A stretch of DNA of 64,000 bases from Dermacentor variabilis (Eukaryota > Arthropoda > Arachnida > Ixodida > Ixodidae): positions 261,341,100-261,405,099 of the forward strand of contig NC_134569.1 in NCBI RefSeq assembly GCF_050947875.1, given 5' to 3'. Each line of letters starts with the position of its first letter. Within the stretch, counting starts at the first letter, position 1. A program made the translations under genes and the position numbers. The notes beneath the pieces are model-generated. The model made no database searches. It was not told the origin of the DNA and worked only from the letters and a program-made list of their open reading frames with translations. Positions 20,866 to 33,802 of the stretch are shown here, piece after piece.

Positions 20866-22722
20866 CAGCCACACTGGGAAAACACTACGCCCTGCTGATG
20901 AATACAGAAGAAATGTATGCTAAAGAAAAATGGTCATCATGCAATTTCATAGCAGTAGACCGTTGTGAATGCGCTACAGTAACGCTGATATTGGCTACGT
21001 GGTGCAGATTCGCAGCGATTCTGAGGCGCTTGTGCGCAAGGGTAAATAATGAAGGAGCGCGTATTACTAATCTCGGCTGTTACGATGTTTAGCTCATATA
21101 CGAAGCGTTCTGCGTGGGCAAAATATGGTCTCGGATCGCTACAACCGCGTGTGAAATAGCTCTAAAGGCCTGCCAGTACACTTGTTCGGCGTCTCCGTGC
21201 TTGTACCGCGACAGGAGACGTGACGGCAGGTGTGCGCATATGTCACACTATATCCTTCGACAGTGGCCGCTTTCCACTCTTTGTATACTACGCCGCATTA
21301 CATTGCACTTGCTTGATTGCGCGACATTGGTGCCTTGCGGCAAAGCTGAGTTCAAGCAAACGGCATTATGCAACGCTCGAGCCATCTTGCCTGTCACTGC
21401 GGATAGAAAACGCACACACGTTCAAGCTATTTGAGCTGCATCATTTTGTCGATGTTTACCCCTGTTTACTAAATGATGAGGATAACGCACGCCTGTGTGG
21501 GTGATCTAAAGGATTGATAAAAACCCTGGTAACATAAGTGCAGCCAGTCAAAAAACACTATTTATGAAGGTGTCCACGCTCCTGTAAAAAAAATGCAATT
21601 GAGTGATGACCCTCTGGAGGTGGATCCGCACGTATGCAAGCACAGCCGGCTCATCAGTCACAAAGTAGGAGCTGAAGAGAACTTTTTATTGCTCATTATA
21701 CGCCATTGATAGCGATTAATTTGTAGTTAGCCCGTGACAAACGCATTGCACTAAACAGTGAGGCTTTGTATTAATCCGCAATGCTTATGTGGCGCCCAGG
21801 AGAGCAAAAGGTGGAAACGTGGAGAGCAAAAGGTGTTTTCATACAAGGCAAGTCATCTGTGTAGTGGAATTGCGTTTATCGTTGGCGTAATGTTGACGTA
21901 CTTACTTTCTGAAGTCCAACTTTTACTGCAACTTAGTTTCCGTTGGTACAGGTGCTGTGATTCATCCAATCATCCAAACTGTGATTTATCAAATCAGTTT
22001 GCCGTCTTGTAGTTCTGGCAATTTTCCTTTGGTCTTAAGTCTTTGCATCTGGATCAGCTGGCTGATTGCACATTTCATCTCGAGATAGCTCACACACATC
22101 CAGCAGCACAGTTTACCACACTTTGTTGACTGCAGATGAGCACTACAAATTCAATCATTTGCATGAGTCACCGATGCCAAGCCGCTCACTCTTGCCATAA
22201 CACTTTTTCAACTTGTACTGTACTTCTTTCTACCACCTTTCATTTGCAGCACCAGGGCTAAGGCACAAGAGCAATAACATTTCGAGCAGAAAATTCTGGC
22301 TCCTTGGCATCTGATCTCCCCGTTCATGTGGTACTTTCTTCCATTTTTTATGTGATGCTCTTGCCTTCGCACTGTCAGACTTATCCTTCATGCGTTTTCT
22401 TGTACTCTTTCTGTCCGCTTCCTCCTCGACATACCATACATGCCTTCAGTCATGTCCAATTGATCGATGCAGTCTTGTCCTTCTGTCTCTCTCCTCCAGA
22501 ACCTGCAACTTTCGACAACCACACCCCAGCATTGTTTTACTTTATTGTGATAGTGCCTGGCTATATGTTGCTGTTGCCACACATTCACTTTTCAATGGTT
22601 TATTAGGCCGCTTACATAAATTATTAATTGCTGTATAAAACCTTGAACGTCCAGCACTTCCACAAAATTCATGCAGAAGTGGAAACAAAGGTTACACTTC
22701 ATTCCTCACCACGGCTTGCTAA
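20866..22722 (+). repeat. Repeat copy A (inverted partner at 44.1-46.2 kb)
   Basis: This 1.86-kb stretch matches the minus strand of 44094-46151 over its whole length. For example, the chance translations from 20898, 21220 and 22304 closely match those read on the minus strand from 46118, 45568 and 44505. Similarity starts at the motif CCACACTGGGAAAACACT and ends at TTCATTCCTCAC. I see no convincing gene, terminal inverted repeat or target duplication. It may be the non-coding part of an unrecognised transposon or a segmental duplication. Confidence 0.8.
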
Positions 22723-24000
22723 GTCTGCATCAAAGCTTGATATTACCAACACGTCTGCAGTGTTGTTGCCCGTGCTTCCTCATCAGGAAAGCCAGTTGCT
22801 CCAGTTCACAAGGGTAGAACAACTGCGAAGTGTTTGAGCTATCTGCTTGTGCTGCATTTTGTTGCCACAGGCTGTACAAGGTCATGGCTTGAGTTAACGG
22901 TTGCTGAAACCGCATCTTTTTGCCTGCTGCATTCCATTGTCATGCAATGAACATGTTTGCTTCCGTTTCCATTGCTATTTTTACAGCGAAGCTGTATATG
23001 GCGAGGTTCTTAGCAAAAGTGCACACATCGACCAACCAATGTGTACCCACCAATGTCTGTGCCTCGTTTCCTTGTGACGTCCACATCGCTCTAGCGACGT
23101 TATCAGGAGTTTTAATTCGGTTGTGCTATGGCCAGGACGCACGTAGTCCTAACTGAAGACGAACAATGTGCATGTAAAGAGAACCGGTATGAGCAACAGC
23201 GTGAATGGGCGTGAAGGGGACGGGCAGCTGCTATAGCCGGACGCGTCTTGTACGCAGATCCGTAATGTCGGATAGCGGCTCTGTGACCGATGCACAGCGT
23301 GCCCGTGAGCATCACCTTTGCGAACAGAAGGGGAGTGGGTGCGAAAGCATCGGCGACCAATCGCGGCATATCACAGTGACCACAAAGCAATGGTTACCAT
23401 GCTGACAAAGTAAATAGAAAATAAAAGATAACCAAGCTGTGTGTATGTCTTTGTTCAATCAATACAGCAATTAACGATATATAACTTAATATACTTCTCT
23501 ACAAGTACAGCTTCAGCTGGTCTTCCATCTTCACATAGTGGAAGGGCTCTGAATTGTACTTTTTTATCATTTCTCATCAAACTTGTGCGTTTTCTTTTTG
23601 TAATGCTGCAGCCTGTTTTGTGCCATTACTGTTTTCTCTGCTTTCGCCTATTCTGCAGCAGTCTGGCATTGTGTCTTGCCAGAACTGTTCTGTTGTGTTG
23701 GTCCGCATGACATGCTAGAGATGCCATAGACAGTTTAATCACAGGGTGTTAAATGTGAGAGCACGTCAAAATTACTAGTGCTTTTCATTTCTAGGCAAGC
23801 TTTTTTGAACTCTTGTCTGCTAAAAGCTCGCTTTGTTGATAAACAAGTGATTATATTTGACGAGTTGTTTCCAATGGCAACATTTTTTGTACGTCGAAAG
23901 TTCACACATTTGCCAACAAGGTTCACACACGACTCAAAGCACTTTGAAACTTTATAGGTCTTCCTTCATACTTTGTCACTTGGTTTGACACTTTATCCCA
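22723..24000. other. No gene recognised
   Basis: Short frames only. No transposon motif, splice-bounded exon or repeat match was seen between repeat copy A and the I-type LINE. Confidence 0.4.
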
Positions 24001-24019
24001 ATTTGTGATCTCATTAACC

Positions 24020-26700
24020 TGGCTGCTGTGCGGGAGGCGGAGGGAAGAGAAAAGTAGAAGGCAGGGAGGTTAACCAGAATAACGTCCGGTTGGCTACCCT
24101 ACACCGGGGGAATGGGAAAGGGGAAAACATAGATCACAGGGAGAGAGAGGAGGGATGGAAAGAAGGAAATTGCGGCGAGTTCACTGACGCGTGTGGTCTT
24201 ACAGAAATTGCATTAAAAGGCACAGATGGTCACACAAACCCGTCGTCCTTATGAAACACAAAAGCGCCTTCACCGCTTTATGAGCCGACGGGCGATGGGG
24301 GCGGTGTTCCAGCAGCACTTGCACAGAAAGTGGCCGATTGTCCAGTTTTTGGAAAGCTTTGACAAGTTCTTGTCTCTCTGGGGCATATCTTGGACAGTGG
24401 CACAGCAGGTGGTCAACGTTTTCTTCCGTGCCACAGACCTCGCATGCTGCGCTGTCAGTCATTCCAATTAATGTAGAGTATGCCTTTGTGAAGGCCACTC
24501 CTAACCAAAGGCGGCAGAGAAGTGCAGCTTCACGTTGAGGAAGTCCGAGTGGAGGTCGGATTTGCAGGGAGGGGTTTAGTCGATGCAGTCGCGTAAGTCG
24601 CAAGTTTGGCGAGTTCCACTCGGTCACTGTGAGACTGCGTGCCAGGTGTCTAAGCTGCCTTGCAGCGTTAGTCCTCGAAAGCGGAATTGGAACGCTGTGC
24701 TCTTCTTGATGTGCTGTGCAGGCAGCGTTATCGGCAGAGTCATTGCCATTGATGCCACAGTGACCAGGTACCCACTGAAAAACGACCTCGTGACCTTTTT
24801 GTTGCACATCATGGTAAAGTTTCACGACTTCGTATGTCAATTGGTCATGACATCCGTGCCGGAGAACTGACTGCGTGCACTGTAATGCCGGTTTTGAATC
24901 GCAGAACACGGCCCATTTTCTAGGTCTTTCAGAATCGATGAATTCCAGCGCTCGACGCAGGGCCGTTAGTTCTGCCGCCGTTGAGGTCGTGACGTGCGAT
25001 GTCTTGAACCGCAGTGTCATTCCTCGCGTTGGTATAACCACGACACCAGAAGAACTGCACGACGTAGTCGATCCATCGGTATAGATGTGCACGTGGTTGC
25101 TGTACTTTTCATGCAGAAGAAGTAAGCTCAGCTGTTTTAGAGCAGGTTCCGGTAGATCTGTCTTCTTCTGTAGTCCCGGAATCATGATATGTACTTGTGG
25201 ACGGCTCCAACACCACGGAGGAAACGCTGGCTTGGCCGCAGGTGCATACCCTGAAGTAAACGACGCACGATGTGCACTGACAATACTGCTAAATATCGAG
25301 CAGGGCCTTGCAGCAGTGAGGCTCGCCAAGTGGTGGGAAGGGGTTCTAGCATAATGCCTGAGATGCATACGCATTGTCTCAACGGTAATGTGCGTCGTGA
25401 TTGGGTAATCCTGCGCAAGGGCAATGGTTTCAGCCGTTGATGCACTGCGTGGTAAGCCAAGACATATCCTAAGGGCTTGGGCTTGAATACTCTGAATCGT
25501 ACGCAGGTTAGTCTTGCAGGTGTTGGATATTGCAGGCAGGCTGTATCGCAGGAATCCAACGAACAATGCCATGTACAGCTGTAACATAGCGTGTATAGAT
25601 ACTCCCCAACTTTTTCCTGCAAGGAACCCGAACAGGTGACAGATAGCAGTCAGCCGCTTTTTCACGTTATTGACGTGCGGAGTCCAAGACAGGTCCCTGT
25701 CAATTACGACTCCCAAGAATCGGTGACTTCTGCTGTATGGTATAAGTTGTCAGTTAATAGATACGCCGTAACCAGACATTTGCTTCCTCTTGAATGCCAC
25801 CATTGCGCACTTTCCGCATGAAATTTCAAGCCCTTGTTCACGAAGGTAGCAAGATGTCATTGTGGCTGCCTTCTCAAGCCGAGCACGAAGCTGAAGTCGT
25901 GTCACACCTGATGCCCAAATGCAGATGTCGTCCGCATAGATGGAAAGTCGTACGGTGCTTGGCAGGTTGTAAACTAATCCACTGAGGGTGAGATTGAAAA
26001 GAGTCGGGCTAAGCACTCCTCCTTGAGGGACTCCTCGGCTACCGTAATGCTCGGACGTCGGGCCATTTTCTGTGTGCACGTAGAATGGTCTCCTCTGTAA
26101 GTAATTGCGCACCCACATATACATGTTACCACCCAGTCCGACGGCTTCTAACGTGCTAAGGATGGCTTCATGGGTGACATTATCATAAGCTCCTTTAACG
26201 TCTAGAAACAGAGCAGCAGATAGTCGCCTACGGGTCTTTTCGTGTTGCACAAATGTTATCAAGTCAACAACGCTGTCTGTTGACGAACGGCCCCGTCTGA
26301 ATCCGGCCATAGCATGTGGATAGATTTCATAGTACTCTAAGTACCATTCCAGACGTGTTAAAATCATTCTTTCCATTATTTTTCCGACACAGCTGGCAAG
26401 TGCGATCGGACGGTATGAGGAAATGTCCAAAGGCGACTTGCCAGCTTTGAGAAGTGGAATGAGGCGAGTTGACTTCCACTCTTGCGGAACCGTACCCGTC
26501 TGCCAGGAGTCGTTGTAGAGGAGCAAGAGTGCCTTCCGAGCTTGATCTCCTAGGTAACACAGGGCACGGTATGTAATGCCGTCAGGTCCTGCGCTGAAGA
26601 ACGCCTGCACAAAGCCAGCGCAGCTTCTAGTTCTTCCATAGAAAAAGGGCATTCCATGCGGGGATCGCGTGAGAACAGTGGGTGGGAGAACAGCGGGGAT
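24020..26700 (-). mobile_element. I-type LINE with RNase H, 5'-truncated
   Basis: A non-LTR retrotransposon on the minus strand. It comprises the reverse transcriptase, a linker, RNase H, a Cys/His cluster and a G/A-rich 3' UTR (24020-24198). The endonuclease and ORF1 are missing: recognisable coding begins near 26690. An RNase H domain after the reverse transcriptase places it in the I superfamily. The boundaries are approximate because I found no target duplication. Confidence 0.85.
24199..26660 (-). pseudogene. I-type LINE reverse transcriptase-RNase H polyprotein
   Basis: Frames 26652-25750 and 25716-24199 are the same frame, separated by one TGA at 25750-25752. Reverse transcriptase blocks include SAGPDGITYRALCYLG, SYRPIALASCVGKIMERM, RGVPQGGVLSPTLFNL and the catalytic SIYADDICIW. 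RNase H follows with all acidic residues in place: HIYTDGST, TAAELTALRRAL, VFCDSKPALQ and GNDSADNAA, plus the His in QWVPGHCGING. A C-terminal Cys/His cluster (CEVCGTEENVDHLLCHCPRY) is present. A one-base shift near 26600 breaks the join to the start of the reverse transcriptase. Apart from these two lesions the roughly 800 codons are open, so this copy is fairly young. Confidence 0.88.
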
Positions 26701-29450
26701 ACCGAACTTGCTACTTAGTACCCAGCACGAAACAATGCTTTAAAACCACTGTGTTGTCCACTCGCCTCACCATGCCACTGTGTGGTTTTGACGAAAATTT
26801 TTCATCGTAAGTACACTGTTACAAACTTACATATGACAAGTAGATTACTCTATATGCAAGCAATGCGCTGTTGAAAGCCGAGTTAAATGCTTCACCAAAC
26901 GAACTGCTTTCACCTCCAGTCCACTCTGTTTAGGCTGTTGTCTAAACATCCTGCCAAATGCTGTCATTGCTATTGTGTCCTGCGGCAAATGTTCATTGTC
27001 AGTAGACCTGAATTGTTACGTCTGCCAGCGCAAGTAATATGCCTGAAAATGTAATATGGTGGTGTCCTGTCCTCTTAAGGATGACCAATTTTCCTAGAAA
27101 CCATAGTAGCCAAAAAATGGCATTCAAAATGTGCATCACCAAGGCCCTGCAGGAGAGCAGAGCCCAGTGTTTGAGCATTGACATCACTCCACAGAATACC
27201 TGCATATCATTTGTGCTCAATTAACCTCGCTACTAACCTTGCTGCGAGACTTTTTCTAATGGCAAGGCCTAGAATGCTGGTCAATTTTGATGCTCTGACC
27301 TTATTTGTTGTGATTTTCTGTGACGTTATTTTCTATTGCGCTTTCTTCATTATTTTGGATAGTGGCCTTCTTAGGAGCTATTGCTTCATTAGACGTTTCC
27401 TAGGATGGAAAATCTTGGATGCCATTATACCACACTAGTGCGTATCATCTGTATGGAAAGAAAGCGCTGCATGAGCGGAGGTCTGCCCGCGGCAGCTGCT
27501 GTGAATTGCGCCCACGCATCACCCATGTGCTGCTCACGTTGTCTTCCAATTAGCAAGGCAGTCATGCCACACTTCGCTTCGTTTGTGAAGTGCCACACGA
27601 GACAGATTGGCCGCGCCAGCCATTATATTGCGAAATGAAAACATGTATAGAGCTGCACTCAAATTTTGCATTAGGCAGTAGGCGAAATATTTAGTAAAAA
27701 TAACAGTTATATAAATACCATGCAGTGAAAACAATCAATATATACTGAATCAAACTTGTCACCTAATCGCACTACAGGGAACCCCTAATCATTCTAACTT
27801 ACACCAAAGGCATGTGTCATATTCAAACAGTCTCTTGTGCACTCAGTGCATGAATGGGATATCACTGAAATATATGTGAATGCCTATGGGAGTCTAATCA
27901 GGACTGGCACTTCTTTCACTATAACTGCCAGTTCTCTATATGTTACTTTGCTATAAGGAGGTTATGCTCTAATAGAAACAGTTGGAAGACGGTTCTGTTC
28001 ACGTTGTCACTTCCATCTATATTTTGTTTTGCACTGTGCATTCAGGTCCTCAACTAGACCCAACAAACCCATCAACTAGCCCAAATTAATTTACATATAA
28101 CTCATGAAAGGAATCGCACTGCAGTTGGGGCTTTGGAAATAGGCCTGCGTTTAAAACAGATTCGAGTGGTCGACACATGAAGTGGGCTAGTTCATGTGAG
28201 TGCCCATGTCAGAGCTGTATTGTGTTTGAAGAGGATCGATCAATTGTTCCTGCTTTTGATAAAGTCTAGTGATCTAGAGAGCATACTTTAAAATGCTGAT
28301 GAAGACGGTAAGACTTTTAGACTTTGTGTGCTAACTGCTGCCTTGTCAGCTGCTACAGTTTTTGTAAATATTAAGCAAATATACTCGGTGCGTCTCTTTT
28401 CTCTGTAACACTTATATTGAGGTTGCGGATGATTCCAGGCGCAAGAGGGATTTATGCAGCAGGCGCTCCTTGGCCGCATCTGTAATGCCAGCTCAAGGCG
28501 AGAATGCTTCGGGCACGTTGCCATCTGCGCCCATAGTCATCCTGGCACAACCGCCATGGTATGTTGGCCACAAAAACGTCACGTGGGTTGACAATATGTG
28601 TAAGCTGCTTTGAACACAGTTGGCAGGTGGGCTTTGCTTGCCTTGCGTAGTGCAGATTTCAGCTTATGATCTTGAAAATCTCACCTTGCGCTCTACTGAA
28701 GCATTACAAGCAACGGTGTCGGTCCTTTGGCATCGTTATATAAATCTTCTCGCATGTGTTGCCATCTGTTTACAGCAATGTTTCTCTTACTTAGCTTACA
28801 TTCAAGTGCCATTGTAAGTTAATTCTGGTTCACGTACATTTGACCCATCCTGTCACGTCCCGGCACCAAATGTTATGGATCCTGTATCTGTGAAAAGAGG
28901 GTGTTTTCACACTAGGTTCTCCTCTAACATAGTACACTGATGTTGTTTAGACCATCAGCAAATCTCGATAGCGTCTTGTTTCTGCACAGAAATCGGCAAG
29001 GAAATGCTCGGTCCTGACAGACGCGGGTACCATGATGCGGCTGATTGCACCTGTGTGAATCAGGCCTGCGCGAGGAACATAGTTCTCAATTCGCCTTTAG
29101 AGCAGTCTGGCTATGTCAAAAATTGCTGGATAAAACACACTTCTCTCTTTCAGAAAGAGATAATTGAAGTGTTTTTGGAGGTTGTCCTAATTTGCTGCCT
29201 CTTACTTGGACAGGTATGCAAGATGCAAGCATTAGTTCCATAATATTGACTGCACCATTTGAAGGTGCACCACTGATAATGTTCGATTTGCCTGCAAGAC
29301 TGTGACACATGCTTTGTTAAGAGTCTTACGGCTTAGGTAATTACCTCTCAATGTGCAGAAATACGCCTCAAGCTGTTGGACTTTAAAGTGGTACTGTCAT
29401 CATATTTTTGATTATTCATTTCTTGTGTTAAATCAAGGTCCTAGACTTCG
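26701..29450. other. No gene recognised
   Basis: About 2.7 kb with only short open frames. A minus-strand frame near 27638-27534 is weakly protein-like, but it has no motif I can name and no supporting splice structure. Confidence 0.4.
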
Positions 29451-30075
29451 GTGGGCCCGGTGACTGTACCTTGGTGCAGTTCGCTAGCCGCTTTGCTCTC
29501 GCCATGCATATGGTCATCATAACCCGCCGTGGTTGCTCAGTGGCTATGGTGTTGGGCTGCTGAGCACGAGGTCGCGGGATCGAATCCCGGCCACGGCGGC
29601 CGCATTTCGATGGGGGCGAAATGCGAAAACACCCGTGTGCTTAGATTTAGGTGCACGTTAAAGAACCCCAGGTGGTCAAAATTTCCGGAGTCCTCCACTA
29701 CGGCGTGCCTCATAATCAGAAAGTGGTTTTGGCACGTAAAACCCCAAATATTATTATTATATGGTCATCTATCTGATCTGCAACCTGCTGCTTACTGTTC
29801 TGGCATGCGCATCCTCGAGTGCGTCTTCAGTGGAGGCTTCTCCTTATCACGAAGACGCAGCGGCCACGTGCAATCCTTTGCCTGGTTTCAACTTATCACC
29901 ATTTCCATCTGCCTCCCCGTTTTAATGCGGCCTACTGGTCCTGGAGCTAACTTGGAAAGATTCATCGCCATCGACAGCCCTACCAGCTATAAAGCGGCAA
30001 CCACCGTCGACGCAGCTCTGTGGGCCCGGTGACTGTACCTTGGTGCAGTTCGCTAGCCGCTTTGCTCTCGCCATG
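29451..30075 (+). repeat. 5' monomer repeat of LINE-D (about 318-bp unit, SINE inserted)
   Basis: A block of about 54 bases beginning GTGGGCCCGGTGACTGTACC occurs at 29451 and again at 30020, ending CTCTCGCCATG each time. After subtracting the SINE and one target duplication (251 bp), the spacing is 318 bp. One complete unit plus the start of the next thus precede ORF1, a tandem-monomer 5' UTR. Confidence 0.7.
29519..29758 (+). mobile_element. tRNA-derived tick SINE (Ruka-like), copy 3
   Basis: A full-length 240-bp SINE is flanked by the 11-bp target duplication ATATGGTCATC (29508-29518 and 29759-29769). By eye its body is identical to the copy at 13843-14083, including the ATT tail. It inserted into the 5' monomer of LINE-D. 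Confidence 0.92.
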
Positions 30076-30180
30076 AAGATTAGTCAAACATATGCACATT
30101 TTCCTAAAAAATCAAGCAATTATCTTCTGGTACAGCTCCCGAGCCCACGGTGCTGTGTCGTCATTGCCAATGAGTGAATT

Positions 30181-30900
30181 TATGTCATCCGTCTGCTACT
30201 AATCATATCTGGTGACGTCGAGACTAACCCTGGTTCTGCCAGCCTAGACACTGTACTGGCCGAATTGCAGAAACTAACCGCAGGCCAAACAACACTTATG
30301 CAGGAGCTAAAGGGCCTGAAACTGCAGCTGACCACCACAGACAAAACAATCAGCGACCTGAATAAGCGCATTTCCGACTTAGAGGCCCATTATCAAGCTC
30401 TCATGCCTCTACGTCAAGACATAAAATTACTGCAGCCAGCATCAACTGAAACAACTCGCCTGGTCACAGCATTGGAGGCCCGTTTCGACAACGCCGAAAG
30501 CCGATCTTGCCGCAATAACCTGATCTTCTACGGAATTACTGACCCCACTACAAATGAATCTTTTACTAAGTCTGAAGAACTAATAATTCAGATCGGCCGT
30601 AATCACTTACAAACCGACATCAACCCCACAGATATAGAACACATCGCTTAGGAAAACAGAGCAAAGATCGAAATCGTCCAATAATTCGCACATTGGAAAA
30701 CGAAAGGCGCCCTCCTGTCAAAAGGCCGAATGCTGAAAGGAACTAATTATAATGTAGGTGAAGATTTCTCTCGCCTCACTCAGAAAGCACAGAAGGCCCT
30801 TTTGCATTTCGCCAAATCTAAATTACTTGCATACTCTCTACATTGGTTCTAAACGATATGTTTTTGACGAATCATCTAACTATGTAAAACAAATTGTGTA
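30181..30900 (+). pseudogene. LINE-D ORF1 with degenerate 2A-like start
   Basis: In one frame the sequence reads RLLLIISGDVETNPGS, then a coiled coil (KLTAGQTTLMQELKGLKLQL through SDLNKRISDLEAHYQ), then SRSCRNNLIFYGITDP, the start of an RRM-like nucleic-acid-binding domain as in L1-type ORF1 proteins. The 2A consensus ends N-P-G-P; here the last residue is Ser, so ribosome skipping should fail in this copy. No ATG stands at the expected start, suggesting it was mutated. The frame breaks at 30651 and resumes in pieces, with a C-terminal FDESSNYVKQIV in the ORF2 frame before TAG and TAA (near 30897-30905). Confidence 0.75.
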
Positions 30901-30919
30901 GCAATAATCCCATCCTCTA

Positions 30920-33700
30920 CAAAAAAAAAAGAATCAACCAGAACTTGCACCTAGAAATGATCTTTTGTTTTCCGCAGTCTTTACTAACGCACGCAGTTAT
31001 CTTCCGAAACCCGAGCTTGTATCTAACATCATATCATCAAGAGGCAGCAACTTGCTCATTCTAACAGAAACTTGGCTACACAATGACGTCACTGATACCG
31101 AAGTTTTGGCCGAGCTACCGGACTTCCATGTTTATCGAACTGACAGCGTAGGCACAAGGGGCGGCAGCGTTCTTGTAGCAGTTCACTGGCAACTTTTGTG
31201 TTCATTTGTTAACATCGCATCAAAACTCAAAATACTATGGCTACTCTATCGGACATCACCACTTACAGTGCTGCTGGGCGTTTGCTACAGGCCTCCCCAT
31301 GCCACTCCTGAATTCTGTGGGGAGCTCAATAACAATTTAATACAACTTACGACGACCTACCCTAATGCCTCCATCTTACCTTCGGGGACCTTAATTTCCC
31401 AAACATAGACTGGAGCAACTTACCATATTCTTCACTAGTAGGTCCCCCAGACACAAAGAATTTTACCGACATTTGTTTGAATTTTAATCTAACACAATTA
31501 GTTTCGGAGCCTACGCGCGTCACACCAGAATCCGCAACCATTCTGAACCTAATCCTGACTAATAATCCCAGTACCCTCTTATCAATTACACACCTTCGAG
31601 GAATCAGTGGCCATAATGTCATTCATGCTACTTTCTCTTTTCCTGTAACACCAAATAAGACACAAGAAAACTATAAGGCTTTACGAAAAGGGTGACTAAG
31701 ACGCAATTAAACGCGAACTGGAACCTTCTTCCCCACGTTTGAAGCCGCGTATCGCAATCAGTAAATATTTGATAACTTGTCGATGTTTAAGGATAAGTTA
31801 ACAGATTTGGCTAACAAATATATTCCTAAAGTTCACATTCGCCCAAGTAATAAAAAACAATGGTTTAATAACGCCGTAAGCGAACTTGAAAATAAAAAGA
31901 AACGTCTTTACCGAGCGGCTGAAAATAACGGAAACTCGCATCGATGGGAAATCTACTACAAAGCTGAAAACGAATATCTGATTGCTATCCGCAGCGCAAA
32001 GCGTTCCTTTTATGGAACCAAACTCCCAAATTTGCTGCGCACTAAGCAAAGACAATTTTGGCAAGTAATAAATCCTCATCCTGTTCGCACTATTACGCTC
32101 ACCAATGATTCACACGGGACGATTAGCGATACTGAGTGCGCTGACACTTTTAATTCCGCATTTGCAACAGTATTTACGAAAGAAATTGAAACAAACATTT
32201 CTTTACCTTTGCCCAATATTGAAGGTAACATGCCATGCATCACATATTGTGCTGACGGAATTTCATCCATAATCCAGAAGACTAAGCTATTATCTTCATT
32301 TGGCATTGATGAAATTAACTCTAAACTTCTAAGAAACACAAGACACATGGCTGCACTATACTTGTCCGTACTGTTCTCACAGTCACTCTCTTCAGGAAAC
32401 ATGCCGGGGGATCGGAAAGTGGGAAGGGTAATTCCAGTCTACAAAACAGGTAACAGGAATTCTCCATTAAATTATCGACCCATCCAACTAATAAGCGTGC
32501 CGTGCAAAATCATGGAACATGTCATCTACTCTCAAATCGTCGCCTTCTTGGACAGTAATAGCTTTTTTCACCCTTCACAACATGGTTATTGCAAAGGTTT
32601 AAACTCAATTAGCTATTTCCGTTCATGACATGCATACTAATCTTGACATTAGCGCACAAACTGACGCAATCTTTTTAGATTTCAACTTCAACTGTTGAAC
32701 TTGGACCCTAACGTTCTAATCTGGATAAAGGAATTTTTGTCTAAGCGAACACAAATGGTTTTAGTCAACGGTAACCTATCAAGTCCCCTCCCAGTAACCT
32801 CTGGCGTGCCCCAAGGATATGTTTTTGGCCCCCTGTTATTTTTAATATATACTAATAATTTACATCAGTGTGTCTCCTGTAATATACGCATGTTTGCAGA
32901 CGACTGCGTCATCTACCGCTCTATCAATAACTCCTCTGACCATACTGCTCTCCAAAATGACCTTAATCGTGTTTTAGAATGGTGCAGCAATTCGCTGATG
33001 ACCCTTAACGCCAACAAATGCAAATTCGTGTCCTTCTCCCGCCGTCGCAAACCTTTCTTGTTCCCTTATGCAATTAATAACACCATTAGAATCAGTACTA
33101 TCCTATACATATCTAGGTGTAACCCTATCTCACGATTTGTCTTGGCGCGCACACGTCACTAGCATTATCTACGCAGCTAAGAAAACCTTAAGTTTTCTAA
33201 AACGGAATCTACGGCAGGTCCCATCAGATGTACAATTACTAGCATAAAGTCACTTGTCAGGGCGAAACTAGAATACGCGTCAGCCATCTAGAACCCGCAT
33301 CAAGCATATCTCACCGACGCATTAGAATCAGTTCAAAATCGTGCTGTTACATTCATTCATACCTCATACTCATACGACGTCAGCGTTTCATCTCTGAAAT
33401 CAGAATCCGGCGTGTCAATACTTTCATGTCGACGCCACATTTCCACTCTTTCCCTGCACCACAAGTTCTTCTGTTCTTCCCTTAATCAAGAGTCTTACGT
33501 CACAGCAACAGCACGCATTTCTCATCGCACCAGCCATCCACTTCAAGTGGCACGCCCACGTGCACCGACAACCACCTTCGCAGCCTCCCTTTTCTTCCGT
33601 ACCACCACAGACTGGAACTTTCTTCCCGCCAACATCGCTAATACCACTTGTCCATCTTCGTTCACAAATCTTTTAACCAGCCATTTTGTTAAATAATTAT
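30920..33700 (+). pseudogene. LINE-D ORF2, endonuclease-reverse transcriptase, multiply broken
   Basis: Endonuclease blocks: AVFTNARSYLPKPEL, ILTETWLHNDV and GVCYRPPHATPE (30965-31408), then LNLILTNNPSTLL and GISGHNVIHATF (31477-31695). In the last, the usual Ser-Asp-His is Ser-Gly-His, so a catalytic Asp is lost. Reverse transcriptase: SSFGIDEINSKLLRN, VGRVIPVYKTGN, PLNYRPIQLISVPCKIMEH (31777-32628), then TSGVPQGYVFGPLLFLIY and the intact RMFADDCVIYRS (32695-33162). The C-terminal region (about 33180-33696) includes FFRTTTDWNFLPANI. At least five frame breaks make it non-functional. No ATG precedes the endonuclease start, and the frame is the one used by the end of ORF1. Confidence 0.85.
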
Positions 33701-33764
33701 TTCTGACGATGTTTTGCTATCTTATAAGAACCCACGCCTTATGTAATGCCCCTATGGGTGACTT

Positions 33765-33802
33765 AAGGTAATAAACTGAACAGAACTGAACTGAACTAAA
33801 CT
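33765..33802 (+). repeat. GAACT-type tail of LINE-D
   Basis: AATAAACTGAACAGAACTGA and further GAACT units end the element. Pentameric 3' tails also occur in LINE-E (TGAAA-type), consistent with CR1/L2-like elements. Confidence 0.7.

Larger units (their letters stand above)
29451..33790 (+). mobile_element. LINE-D, 2A-bearing CR1/L2-like LINE, decayed
   Basis: The element spans a 5' end built from repeated monomers (29451-30075), ORF1 with a 2A-like start (about 30180-30900), ORF2 (about 30920-33700) and a 3' tail of GAACT-type pentamers ending near 33790. It is related in organisation to LINE-E at 50505-55237 but in opposite orientation and much more decayed. A young SINE lies within the first monomer. 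Confidence 0.82.
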
